Shown piece by piece: positions 1-6,524 of a DNA stretch of 9,079 nucleotides; the first letter of the stretch is position 1; the number at the start of each line of letters is the position of its first letter. The translations under genes were made by a program, and so were the position numbers. The DNA lies in assembly GCA_050249455.1 (NCBI GenBank), contig JBFWQM010000220.1, positions 1-9,079 of the forward strand, written 5' to 3'. Source of the stretch: JBFWQM01 sp050249455 (GTDB taxonomy: Bacteria > Pseudomonadota > Alphaproteobacteria > MPNO01 > VGEU01). Under the pieces are notes generated by a model. That model was given only the letters and a program-made list of their open reading frames with translations. It was not told the origin of the DNA and did no database searches.

Positions 1-752
1 TGGCGGTCGAGGATGCCGCCGCCGGCGAAGCTGTAGAAGCCGATCAGCAGCGGCAGGGTGAACGACACGTTGAGCGAGCTCGAATGCTCGTCGCACATCA
101 TGCGCAGCGAGTCGGTCGGCCAGCCGACGTGGCAGGCGACCGGCAGCCCGGTCTCCGCCGCAGCGGCCCAGATCGGATCGAACTCCGGCCGGTGCAGCAT
201 GCGCTCGCCGACGGTGCCGAAACACATCAGGCTGACCGCGCCGCGCTGCTTGACGCGGTGGATCTCCTTCACCGCCGCCTTGGGGTCGCGCATCGGGATC
301 ACCGCCGACCACTTCAGGCGGTCGGGCGCCTCAGCGCAGCGCGCTTCGATCCAGCGGTTGTAGCTGACCTGCAGCGCGGTCTCGAACTCGTCGTCGACCG
401 TCAGCGGCGCGAACAGCAGGGTGGAATAGATCACCTGCACGTCGACCTTGGCGCGGTCGAGGTCGCGGATGCGCGCCGGCACGTCCATCAGCGACTGGTT
501 GCCGATGCTGAACTCCTTCAGATGGGCGTGGATGGAAGAAAGCGGGCAGCCGATCTGGATGGTGCCCGGCCCAAACGTCCACTGCATCGCCCGCCCGTCG
601 ACCAGCCAGAACGAGTTGTCGACGCCCATGTAGGGCGCCTGCTCGCGGGGGATGGTGATCGGGATCGGCCGGCGGTGGCGAAACTTCTTCGGCAGGTAGT
701 CCCAGGTCTCCTCGACCTCGTAGACATGCGAGTCCGCGTCGATGTAGGCCAT
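1..752 (-). CDS. Amidohydrolase-family metal-dependent hydrolase (ACMSD-like), C-terminus off window
   Basis: The frame is open from the ATG at 752 to the window edge, giving about 250 residues with no stop; the C-terminal part lies outside. The N-terminus reads MAYIDADSHVYE, the DxDxHxxE form of the first metal-binding strand in the amidohydrolase-2 (ACMSD-like) subfamily, where the usual HxH is D7-S-H9. A second expected metal or active-site histidine is H208 in the segment ACHVGW. Such enzymes are cytoplasmic TIM-barrel hydrolases or decarboxylases acting on small carboxylates or lactones; the substrate cannot be read from the sequence. The start is supported by AGGGAG at 761-766, 8 nt upstream. 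The gene is divergent from the ABC importer operon, and a candidate promoter at 810-838 has the same hexamers as the importer's. I infer that it may process the imported compound. The family call is firm; the specific reaction is unknown. The later catalytic Asp of the family cannot be checked here. Confidence 0.85.
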   Translation of the reverse strand, partial: MAYIDADSHVYEVEETWDYLPKKFRHRRPIPITIPREQAPYMGVDNSFWLVDGRAMQWTFGPGTIQIGCPLSSIHAHLKEFSIGNQSLMDVPARIRDLDRAKVDVQVIYSTLLFAPLTVDDEFETALQVSYNRWIEARCAEAPDRLKWSAVIPMRDPKAAVKEIHRVKQRGAVSLMCFGTVGERMLHRPEFDPIWAAAAETGLPVACHVGWPTDSLRMMCDEHSSSLNVSFTLPLLIGFYSFAGGGILDR

Positions 753-809
753 CGATTTCGCTCCCTGTTGTCGCCTCCGGCCGCGCTTGGCGCGCGTTGT
801 CCGGCCACC

Positions 810-838
810 ACGATATCGTTCGCTAGCTATCGGGTCAA
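810..838 (-). promoter_or_regulatory. Candidate sigma70-type promoter for the amidohydrolase gene
   Basis: On the minus strand, TTGACC (833-838) and TATCGT (810-815) are separated by exactly 17 bp. This places the transcription start near 803 and gives a leader of about 50 nt to the ATG at 752. The -35 matches the TTGACA consensus at five of six positions; the -10 is weaker. The same two hexamers with the same spacing occur on the opposite strand at 857-885. The -10 lies in a perfect 10-bp palindrome (ACGATATCGT, 810-819). No transcript evidence is available. Confidence 0.5.
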
Positions 839-856
839 TCGCGGCCGGGAATGACG

Positions 857-885
857 TTGACCCGCCGAATCCGCCTACCTATCGT
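857..885 (+). promoter_or_regulatory. Candidate sigma70-type promoter for the ABC importer operon
   Basis: TTGACC (857-862) is followed after 17 bp by TATCGT (880-885). Transcription would start near 892, leaving about 60 nt before the ATG at 954. The -35 is near consensus and the -10 is moderate. The two divergent -35 boxes are only 18 bp apart (839-856), so a single regulator bound between them could control both directions. Confidence 0.5.
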
Positions 886-953
886 AGCCGCCAGGGGCGA
901 GCGTCTGGCGGTCGCACGACGCCCAGGACAATCGGACCGCAGGGGAGGACGAC

Positions 954-1919
954 ATGGTGACACGCAGGACAGTGTGCGTTGCGGTCGGAACTGCGCTCGT
1001 CGCGCTCGCGACCGGGGGCGTCGCGTCGGCGGCCGACAAGCTGCGAGTGGCCCTCGCGGTCCCGGGCTTCACGCCCTACGCGCCGGTCTACGCCGCCCAG
1101 GATCTCGGCATCTACAAGGCCAAGAACCTCGATGTCGAGCTGACGGTCTATCGCGGCGGACCGGCCGCGCAGGAAGCGGTGGCCGCCGGTGCGGCCGACA
1201 TACTCAGCTTCTTCCCGCCGGGCGTCGCGCTCGCGATCAAGAAGGGCGTTAAGGAGAAGATCGTCGCCGGCGCTGCGTCGGTCACGCCGCAGGGCTGGCA
1301 CATCCTCGTCAAGGCAGACTCGCCGATCAAGTCGCTCAAGGACCTCGCCGGCAAGAAGATCGGCATCACCGCCAAGGGCGCGACCAGCGATTTCTACGCG
1401 CTGTGGGCGGGCAAGATGTCGGGCGGCGAGATCCAGACCATCCCGCTCGGCGGCGCCGGCATCCTGCCCGCGCTGAAGGCCTCGCAGATCGACGCGGCGG
1501 CGCTGTGGCCGAACCTCAGCTATCGCCTGATCGAGGGCAAGGAGGGGCGGTCGCTGGTCGATCTCGGCAAGGAGATGCCGCCCAACCTGCCAGAGGTGTG
1601 GGTGGCGACGGACGCGATGATCGCCGAGAAGCCCGACCTGGTGAAGCGCTTCCTCGAGTCGATCATGAAGGCCACCGCCCACATGCAGAAGGACGAGGCC
1701 TACGGCGTCGGCTACGTGAAGAAGTACGCCGAGGAGAAGGACGACAAGGTCGCCAAGATGGCCTACGACGCGATCATCAAGACGGCGCGGACGGATGGCA
1801 AGGTGGAGGTGGAGTGGCTGAAGAACGCCTACCAGCTTGCCAACCTCGCCGGCATCGCCGACCTGCCGCCGATCGAGCAGATCTGGACCGACAAGTTCCT
1901 GCCGGTGAAAGCGGAGTGA
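954..1919 (+). CDS. NitT/TauT-type ABC transporter substrate-binding protein (NMT1/THI5/SsuA-like)
   Basis: This 321-residue periplasmic solute-binding protein would capture the substrate and deliver it to the two permeases encoded downstream. Residues 1-26 form a Sec signal peptide: basic VTRRT start, hydrophobic core, and a likely cut after VASA, before ADKL. The mature protein begins LRVALAVPGF and has the SsuA/THI5-type layout, with an early strand, the segment QDLGIYKAKNLDVEL, and LKDLAGKKIGI in the middle, typical of the NMT1/SsuA family that binds sulfonates, pyrimidine precursors, nitrate, riboflavin or aromatic compounds. The start at 954 is supported by a strong AGGGGAGG at 941-948. 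It is first in the operon with a permease, an ATPase and a second permease. The ligand is not identifiable. The family is confident; gene names such as ssuA or tauA would over-claim. Confidence 0.92.
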   Translation: MVTRRTVCVAVGTALVALATGGVASAADKLRVALAVPGFTPYAPVYAAQDLGIYKAKNLDVELTVYRGGPAAQEAVAAGAADILSFFPPGVALAIKKGVKEKIVAGAASVTPQGWHILVKADSPIKSLKDLAGKKIGITAKGATSDFYALWAGKMSGGEIQTIPLGGAGILPALKASQIDAAALWPNLSYRLIEGKEGRSLVDLGKEMPPNLPEVWVATDAMIAEKPDLVKRFLESIMKATAHMQKDEAYGVGYVKKYAEEKDDKVAKMAYDAIIKTARTDGKVEVEWLKNAYQLANLAGIADLPPIEQIWTDKFLPVKAE

Positions 1920-1971
1920 TCTGCCTCGTCGTCCGGCGCCTGCGCGGCTGCCGCCCGGCCTCGCCCCGACC

Positions 1972-2037
1972 CTCTCCGCCCCCCGGGGCGGAGAGAGAAA
2001 TAAGGAAACCCTCTCCGCCCGTCGGGGGGAAGAGGGT
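1972..2037. repeat. Pair of REP-like hairpins between binding-protein and permease genes
   Basis: Two adjacent palindromic units share the core CTCTCCGCCC. The first has CTCTCCGCC (1972-1980) pairing perfectly with GGCGGAGAG (1987-1995) around a 6-nt loop. The second has ACCCTCT (2008-2014) pairing with AGAGGGT (2031-2037), with a partly paired G/C-rich interior. They lie in the 184-nt gap after the binding-protein stop, the largest gap in an otherwise tight operon. No U-run follows either hairpin, so these look like mRNA-stabilising or REP elements rather than terminators. CCCTCTCC-type palindromes recur between genes in many alphaproteobacterial genomes. The rest of the gap (1920-1971 and 2038-2103) shows no gene. 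Confidence 0.7.
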
Positions 2038-2103
2038 GCGCGCATCGCGAGTGGGGGAGGTGGGTCTCGCCGCCCCGCGCCGCCCGCCGTTGCAGGTCCG
2101 TCG

Positions 2104-2868
2104 ATGCGCCGCCAGGCCCTGATCGGCCAGTTCCTGTTCCTGGTCGCCTTCCTCGCGCTGTGGGAGGCGGCCAGCCGGACGCAGCTCGTCGACCCGGCCG
2201 ACCTGCCGCCGTTCTCGGTGGTGATCGCCGAGCTGTGGCGGCTCCTGGGCGAGCGGCGGTTCCTCGACAACGCCGGGGTGACGCTGGTCCGCGTCATGGT
2301 CGCGTTCGCGATCGGCGCGCCGCTCGCCGTCACGGTCGGCTTCGTGCTCGGCGAGAAGCTGCATATGGGCGAGATCTTTAACCCCGTCGTCCACTTCCTG
2401 CTCGGCGTGCCGCAGTCGATCTTCCTGCCGGTGTTCATCCTGGTCTTCGGCATCGAGTTCATGCAGAAGGTGGTGTTCGGCATCACCCACATCTTCTTCG
2501 TCGTGGTGGTGAACACGGTCGCGGCGGTGCACGCGGTGCCCAAGTCGCACGTGCTCGCCGCCCGCTCGTTCGGCGCGACGCCGACCCAGATCTACCTGCG
2601 GGTCTTCCTGCCCTCGATGCTGCCGCTGGTGGTGACCGGACTCCGGCTCGGCATGATCTTCAACATCCTGGGCGTGCTGCTGGCGGAGATGTACGCGTCG
2701 CGCTCCGGCCTGGGGCTGCTGCTGTTCACCTGGGGGGAGAACTACAACGTGCCGCCTCTGATGGCGGCGATCGTGCTGATCTCGGTGGCGACCATCGCGG
2801 TCAACGAGCTGATGCGGGTGTGGGAATCGCGCGTCGGCCGCTGGCAAGCCGCGCAGCTCGCGTCATGA
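2104..2868 (+). CDS. ABC transporter permease (SsuC/TauC-like), first of two
   Basis: This 254-residue inner-membrane protein would form half of the importer channel. Hydrophobic segments lie at about 7-24, 62-83, 95-119, 122-144, 170-195 and 217-236, giving roughly six membrane helices. The EAA loop that contacts the ATPase is visible at 152-174, with the core AARSFGATPTQIYLRVFLP and its conserved G-A and final P. Length and layout match the binding-protein-dependent permeases of NitT/TauT systems (typically 250-280 residues). The ATG at 2104 has only a weak AGGT upstream (2092-2095), so the exact start is less sure than the call. The stop is followed after 7 nt by the ATPase start, implying a shared mRNA. 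Its partner permease is encoded at 3667-4425; the two differ in sequence, so the channel is probably a heterodimer. Confidence 0.9.
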   Translation: MRRQALIGQFLFLVAFLALWEAASRTQLVDPADLPPFSVVIAELWRLLGERRFLDNAGVTLVRVMVAFAIGAPLAVTVGFVLGEKLHMGEIFNPVVHFLLGVPQSIFLPVFILVFGIEFMQKVVFGITHIFFVVVVNTVAAVHAVPKSHVLAARSFGATPTQIYLRVFLPSMLPLVVTGLRLGMIFNILGVLLAEMYASRSGLGLLLFTWGENYNVPPLMAAIVLISVATIAVNELMRVWESRVGRWQAAQLAS

Positions 2869-2875
2869 GCCGGCG

Positions 2876-3670
2876 ATGAGCCGCATCGTCATCGAGGCCG
2901 AGGCGATCGGCAAGACCTACGCCGTCGGCCGCCGCCCGGTGCGCGCGCTGGAGCAGGTCTCCTTCGCCGTGCAGGAGGGCGAGTTTGTCTCGCTGGTCGG
3001 ACCGTCCGGCTGCGGCAAGTCGACGCTTCTCCAGATCCTCGGCGGGCTGGTCGAGCGGACGGAGGGCGCGGTGCGGGTGGACGGCGAGCCGGTGACCCGC
3101 CCGATGCCGGGCAAGATCGCCATCGTGTTCCAGGACGCGACGCTGCTGCCGTGGAAGACGGCGGCCGCCAACGTCGAGTTCCCGCTCGACCTGCAGGGCA
3201 TCGGCGCGGAGGAGCGCCGGCGGCGGTCGGCCGAGATGCTGGCGCTGGTGGGCTTGCGCGACTTCGCCGACCGCTATCCGCACGAGCTGTCGGGCGGCAT
3301 GAAGCAGCGGGTCGCCATCGCCCGCGGCCTCGCCCAGAACCCGCGCATCATCCTGATGGACGAGCCGTTCGGCGCACTCGACGAGCAGACCCGGATCAAG
3401 ATGGGCCAGGAGCTGCTGCGCATCTGGCAGGCCACAGGCAAGACCATCCTGCTCATCACCCACAGCCTGACCGAGGCGATCTACCTGTCCGACCGGGTGC
3501 TGGTGATGAGCCACCGGCCGGGCCGCATCGTCGAGGCGCTCGACGTCGAGCTGCCTCGGCCGCGCACCTACGACATGATCGGCAGCGCCGCCTTCGGCGT
3601 CGCCCGCAACCGCATCTGGTCGCTGGTCACCCAGGGGGAGGGGGAAGGCGAGGGGATGGCGGAGCTGTGA
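2876..3670 (+). CDS. ABC transporter ATP-binding protein (SsuB/TauB-like)
   Basis: This 264-residue cytoplasmic ATPase powers the importer. All motifs are intact: Walker A GPSGCGKST at 42-50, Q-loop Q86 in VFQDATLLPW, signature LSGGMKQRVAIARGL from 138, Walker B with D-loop ILMDEPFGALDE at 159-170, and switch H196 in LITHSLTEA. The segment DRVLVMSHRPGRIV near 207 is typical of the nitrate/sulfonate/taurine ATPase family. The length is close to the usual 250-270 residues, with a Gly/Glu-rich tail (residues 253-262) just before the end. The ATG at 2876 follows the permease stop by 7 nt; the ATG at 2865 is out of frame and closes after four codons. The stop overlaps the next gene's GTG, so the last two genes are probably translationally coupled. 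Paralogous names (ssuB, tauB, nrtD) cannot be separated from sequence alone. Confidence 0.95.
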   Translation: MSRIVIEAEAIGKTYAVGRRPVRALEQVSFAVQEGEFVSLVGPSGCGKSTLLQILGGLVERTEGAVRVDGEPVTRPMPGKIAIVFQDATLLPWKTAAANVEFPLDLQGIGAEERRRRSAEMLALVGLRDFADRYPHELSGGMKQRVAIARGLAQNPRIILMDEPFGALDEQTRIKMGQELLRIWQATGKTILLITHSLTEAIYLSDRVLVMSHRPGRIVEALDVELPRPRTYDMIGSAAFGVARNRIWSLVTQGEGEGEGMAEL

Positions 3671-4425
3671 CCCGCGCCGCCGCCATCCGGCTCGGCTGGG
3701 TCGTCGCGTTCGTTCTGTTCTGGGAGGGCGCGCGGCGGCTCGACCTGGTCAACCCGATCATCCTGGCGAGTCCGACCGAGGTGTGGCAGGCGTGGCTCGC
3801 GGCGGGCGACCAGTTCCTGGCGGCGTTCCGCGTCACCATCGCCGAGATCGCGGTCAGCATCGTGATCGCGTGGACGCTCGGCGTGGCGACCGGGCTGGTC
3901 GCCGGCTCGGTGCCTGTCCTCGGCATGGCGGCGGGGCCGATCCTGTCGTCGCTGTTCGCGATCCCGCTGGTGGTGTGGTACCCGCTGTTCATGATCTGGG
4001 TCGGGCTCGGCCCGGAGTCGAAGGTGCTGTTCGCCGTGGTCAGCGGCTATTTCCCGATCGCGCTCAACACGATGTACGGGGTGCGCCTGCTCGACCGCAA
4101 CTACGCGCGGCTCGGCCGGTCGATCGGCGCCAGCCGGGCGCAGATCGTGCTGCGCATCCTGGTGCCGCTGGCGCTGCCGGCGGTGATCTCCGGCCTGCGG
4201 GTCGGCACGGCGCTGATCGTGATCGGCGTCATCGTGGCCGAAATGCTGGCCTCACTCGCCGGGCTCGGGTTCTGGGTGTCCTACCACCGCACCCTGTTCA
4301 ACACCGGCCACGTCTACCTGGGGATCGGGCTGGCGCTGTCGTGCGTGCTGGCGGTCAACTGGGGCCTCACCCGCCTGGAACGGCACTTCGGCAGCTGGCG
4401 CGAGCTGGAGCGGCGGGAGGGGTAG
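3667..4425 (+). CDS. ABC transporter permease (SsuC/TauC-like), second of two
   Basis: This 252-residue inner-membrane permease would pair with the product of 2104-2868. The start is GTG at 3667, overlapping the ATPase stop as GTGA; this start puts the first membrane helix (residues 9-20) in the usual place and avoids a low-complexity G/C-rich extension in the same frame. A purine-rich stretch upstream (GGAG, 3661-3664, and more before it) can serve as ribosome binding site. Hydrophobic helices lie at about 9-21, 58-80, 88-112, 118-135, 168-192 and 215-234. The EAA loop is at 147-171 with core SIGASRAQIVLRILVPLALP. Two non-identical permease genes around one ATPase gene indicate a heterodimeric channel, a less common arrangement than one permease gene per NitT/TauT system. 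It is the last gene of the operon before the palindrome at 4449-4479. Confidence 0.9.
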   Translation: MTRAAAIRLGWVVAFVLFWEGARRLDLVNPIILASPTEVWQAWLAAGDQFLAAFRVTIAEIAVSIVIAWTLGVATGLVAGSVPVLGMAAGPILSSLFAIPLVVWYPLFMIWVGLGPESKVLFAVVSGYFPIALNTMYGVRLLDRNYARLGRSIGASRAQIVLRILVPLALPAVISGLRVGTALIVIGVIVAEMLASLAGLGFWVSYHRTLFNTGHVYLGIGLALSCVLAVNWGLTRLERHFGSWRELERREG

Positions 4426-4448
4426 GAGCCCCTCTGGCCTCCAAATAA

Positions 4449-4479
4449 TGTCGTCCTCCGGTCAAGCCGGAGGACGACA
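4449..4479. repeat. Perfect palindrome at the convergent gene junction
   Basis: TGTCGTCCTCCGG (4449-4461) pairs perfectly over 13 bp with CCGGAGGACGACA (4467-4479) around the loop TCAAG. It sits between two convergent stops (4425 on plus, 4497 on minus) and probably limits read-through in both directions. It is not a textbook terminator: on plus it is followed by AAGC and seven A's (4483-4489), and on minus the T7 run precedes the stem. Very similar CCTCCGG-TCAAG-CCGGAGG palindromes are scattered between genes in alphaproteobacteria, so it may be a dispersed repeat acting as a terminator. A smaller stem, GAGGGG/CCCCTC (4417-4422 with 4429-4434), spans the upstream stop codon. Confidence 0.7.
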
Positions 4480-4496
4480 AGCAAAAAAAGCTCCCG

Positions 4497-6440
4497 CTAT
4501 TGCCCCGCGGCCATCGCCATGGCCGGCTGGGCCGTGACCGCGCTGCGGCCGGCGGCGAGGCGGGCCTGTGCCGCCTCGAGGATCCAGCGCAGCAGGTCGG
4601 CATAGGAATGGCCTTCGAACTCGGCCATGAAGTTCATCTTGCCGTCCCAGCACCAGCCCGGGTTGGGGTTGACCTCCAGCAGCTTGATCTCGCCGGCCGC
4701 GTCGGTGCGGAAGTCGAACCGCGCGTAGTCGCGGCAGCCCAGCCGTTCGAACAGGGTGATGGCGTTGTCTACCATCCGCCGCTTGGCGTCGTCGTCGGCG
4801 CGCGCCTCGCGGTACTTGATCTGGCTCCAGTAGGGCGACGCCGGATCCCACTTCGACTCGTAGGACAGGATCGGCGGCAGCCCGGCGTCGAGCCGGCTGT
4901 AGTCGACCTCCAGGATCGGCAGCACGCGCATGCCGAGGCCGGGGTTGCCGACCAGGCCGACGCTGTACTCCGTGCCGGGCAGGTACTCCTGGACCAGCGC
5001 GGCGCGGCCGGGCACCAGGTCGCGCAGCCGGCGCAGGTAGGCGATCGCCTCCTCCGGGTTGTGCACCACGGCGTCCTTGGTGATGCCGATGCTGGAATCG
5101 CCGCAGTTCGGCTTGATCAGCGCCGGGAACACCGACGGCATGGTGGCCGACTGGTCGCCGATGTCGCACACCGTCTCCAGCGGCACCGGCACGTCGAACG
5201 CCATCGCCACCGCGCGGACCAGCGCCTTGTCGTAGCACATGCCCAGGCAGGCGGGCCCGGCGCCGGAATAGGGGATGGCGAGCATCTCCAGCAGCGCCGG
5301 GACGTGCAGCTCCAGGAAGGCGTCGTTGTTGTATCCCTCGTCGCACAGGTTGAGGACGAACGCCGGCCGCTCCGCGCGCAGCCGGGGGATCAGGCTGCCG
5401 TGGTTGTCCAGGTAGACGAACCGGTACTCGCCGAGCGTGCCGAGCGCGGCCTTGAGCCGATCGACGGTGGCGTAGTCCTCGGCGTTGAACTGGCCGCCCA
5501 TCTTCACCGTGTCGGGCAGCCGCGGGTCGCCCAGCAGCACCGTCACCTCGGGGAACGCCGGGCGGCCGCGCGCGGGGGACGCCGCGGCCTTGGCCGGCGC
5601 CTGGGCGGTCAGGAACATCCGCCGCGCCATCATGCCGAGATCCTGGTTGCGGCTCGACTCGCTCTGCGCCACCGCGTGGAAGCGCACGGCGCGGAACCCG
5701 GCGCGCTCCAGCAGCTCGATGATCTTGGCCCGCGAGTACAGGCGCTCGGCGTAGAACTGGTCGGCGATCACGCCCTTCTCCGCGTGCACCACCACCTCGC
5801 GCGAGATCAGCCGGTCGCCATCCGACGACAGCGACCGCTCGCGGCAGACGAAGTGGTCCTGGTCGATCCACTCCCACGACCGGCGCTCGAAGTTGGTGCG
5901 CATCCAGTCGCCGTCGGTGATGTCGAGCACCAGGGTGCCGCCCGACCGCAGCGCGCGCTGCGCCGCCTTGAGCACGGAGACGTCCTCGTCCTCGCGGTCG
6001 AAGTAGCCGAACGAGTTGCCCAGGATGGTGACGCAGTGGAAGCCGCCCTCCGGCATGCGGAACTTGCGCGCGTCGCCCTCGTGGAAGGTGACCGGCAGGC
6101 CGAGCGTCCGGGCGCGCTTGCGGGCGAGCCGGATCAGATAGCGCGACCGGTCGAGCCCGGTGACGTGGCGGAAGCCGCGGCGGGCGAGCTCCAGGCTGTG
6201 GCGGCCCTGGCCGCAGCAGATGTCGAGGATGCGGTCGTCGGAGTCGAGCCCGGCGGCCGTGACCAGCAGGTCGACCTCGCGCGCGGTGTTGCCGTCGTGC
6301 TCCACCACGTCGCCGTCGGTCTTGATGTAGAGCGCATTGAACAGGGTGCGCCACCAGTCCGACGGCAAATGGCGCTCGAGGTCGTTCACCGGGCCAAGGC
6401 ACTTCGCGGCCGGCGGCACCGGGGCGTTCTTCTGGACCAT
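4497..6440 (-). CDS. SAM methyltransferase fused to D-Ala-D-Ala-ligase-like ATP-grasp domain
   Basis: This 647-residue cytoplasmic fusion has two clear enzyme domains. Residues about 50-280 are a class I SAM-dependent methyltransferase: motif I ILDICCGQGRHSLELARRG at 71-89, acidic D97 in GLDRSRY for the SAM ribose, D123 in EGDARKF, and motif IV-like ILGNSFGYF at 139-147. An Ala/Pro-rich linker spans about 281-297. Residues about 298-630 resemble D-Ala-D-Ala ligase: IPYSGAGPACLGMCYDK at 389-405, ATP-binding K443 in ALIKPNCGDSSIGIT, VQEYLPGTEYSVGLVGN at 483-499, and metal ligands in RFDFRTDAAGEIKLLEVNPN with E589 and N591. ATP-grasp ligases join a carboxylate to an amine through an acyl phosphate; the methyltransferase substrate is not deducible. 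The ATG at 6440 is preferred because of GAGGG at 6446-6450; an in-frame ATG at 6590 would add 50 Arg/Ala-rich residues without recognisable fold. Both domains keep their core motifs, so it is probably an active bifunctional enzyme of unknown pathway. Confidence 0.88.
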   Translation of the reverse strand: MVQKNAPVPPAAKCLGPVNDLERHLPSDWWRTLFNALYIKTDGDVVEHDGNTAREVDLLVTAAGLDSDDRILDICCGQGRHSLELARRGFRHVTGLDRSRYLIRLARKRARTLGLPVTFHEGDARKFRMPEGGFHCVTILGNSFGYFDREDEDVSVLKAAQRALRSGGTLVLDITDGDWMRTNFERRSWEWIDQDHFVCRERSLSSDGDRLISREVVVHAEKGVIADQFYAERLYSRAKIIELLERAGFRAVRFHAVAQSESSRNQDLGMMARRMFLTAQAPAKAAASPARGRPAFPEVTVLLGDPRLPDTVKMGGQFNAEDYATVDRLKAALGTLGEYRFVYLDNHGSLIPRLRAERPAFVLNLCDEGYNNDAFLELHVPALLEMLAIPYSGAGPACLGMCYDKALVRAVAMAFDVPVPLETVCDIGDQSATMPSVFPALIKPNCGDSSIGITKDAVVHNPEEAIAYLRRLRDLVPGRAALVQEYLPGTEYSVGLVGNPGLGMRVLPILEVDYSRLDAGLPPILSYESKWDPASPYWSQIKYREARADDDAKRRMVDNAITLFERLGCRDYARFDFRTDAAGEIKLLEVNPNPGWCWDGKMNFMAEFEGHSYADLLRWILEAAQARLAAGRSAVTAQPAMAMAAGQ

Positions 6441-6445
6441 CTCAA

Positions 6446-6450
6446 CCCTC
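6446..6450 (-). promoter_or_regulatory. Ribosome binding site deciding the fusion gene start
   Basis: On the minus strand GAGGG lies 5 nt upstream of the ATG at 6440. The longer in-frame ATG at 6590 has no comparably placed purine-rich site and would prepend compositionally biased residues. This site is the main reason for starting the gene at 6440. Confidence 0.6.
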
Positions 6451-6497
6451 AGCGGGATCGCCGCATGGCGGCGGAGCCCGTACGACGTGAAAGCCAA

Positions 6498-6524
6498 GAC
6501 CGCCCGGGCGGCCCGGCGGCGGTC
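6498..6524 (-). promoter_or_regulatory. G/C-rich hairpin in the leader of the fusion gene
   Basis: GACCGCC (6498-6504) pairs with GGCGGTC (6518-6524), and inside it CGGG (6505-6508) pairs with CCCG (6512-6515), leaving a 2-nt bulge. It lies about 58-84 nt upstream of the ATG at 6440, so it would be in the 5' leader if transcription starts above it. I could not find a convincing -35/-10 pair between 6441 and 6640. In DNA this G/C-rich, such stems arise by chance, so function is speculative. Confidence 0.25.

Noticed and set aside
84..854. Plus-strand frame opposite the amidohydrolase gene
   Set aside because: The minus strand gives a full amidohydrolase N-terminus with metal-site residues; the plus frame is a GC-rich shadow.
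1972..2037. Hairpins considered as a rho-independent terminator or CRISPR-like repeat
   Set aside because: There is no U-run after either stem and only two unequal units without spacers of constant length; the operon clearly continues downstream.
879..2543. Minus-strand frame of 554 codons, and the overlapping one at 1777-2847
   Set aside because: Both lie antisense to the binding-protein and permease genes, which have signal peptide, membrane helices and EAA loop. The minus frames show compositional bias only.
3151..3666. N-terminal extension of the second permease upstream of GTG 3667
   Set aside because: It overlaps the ATPase gene in another frame, is Arg/Gly/Ala-rich, and would place 172 odd residues before the first membrane helix.
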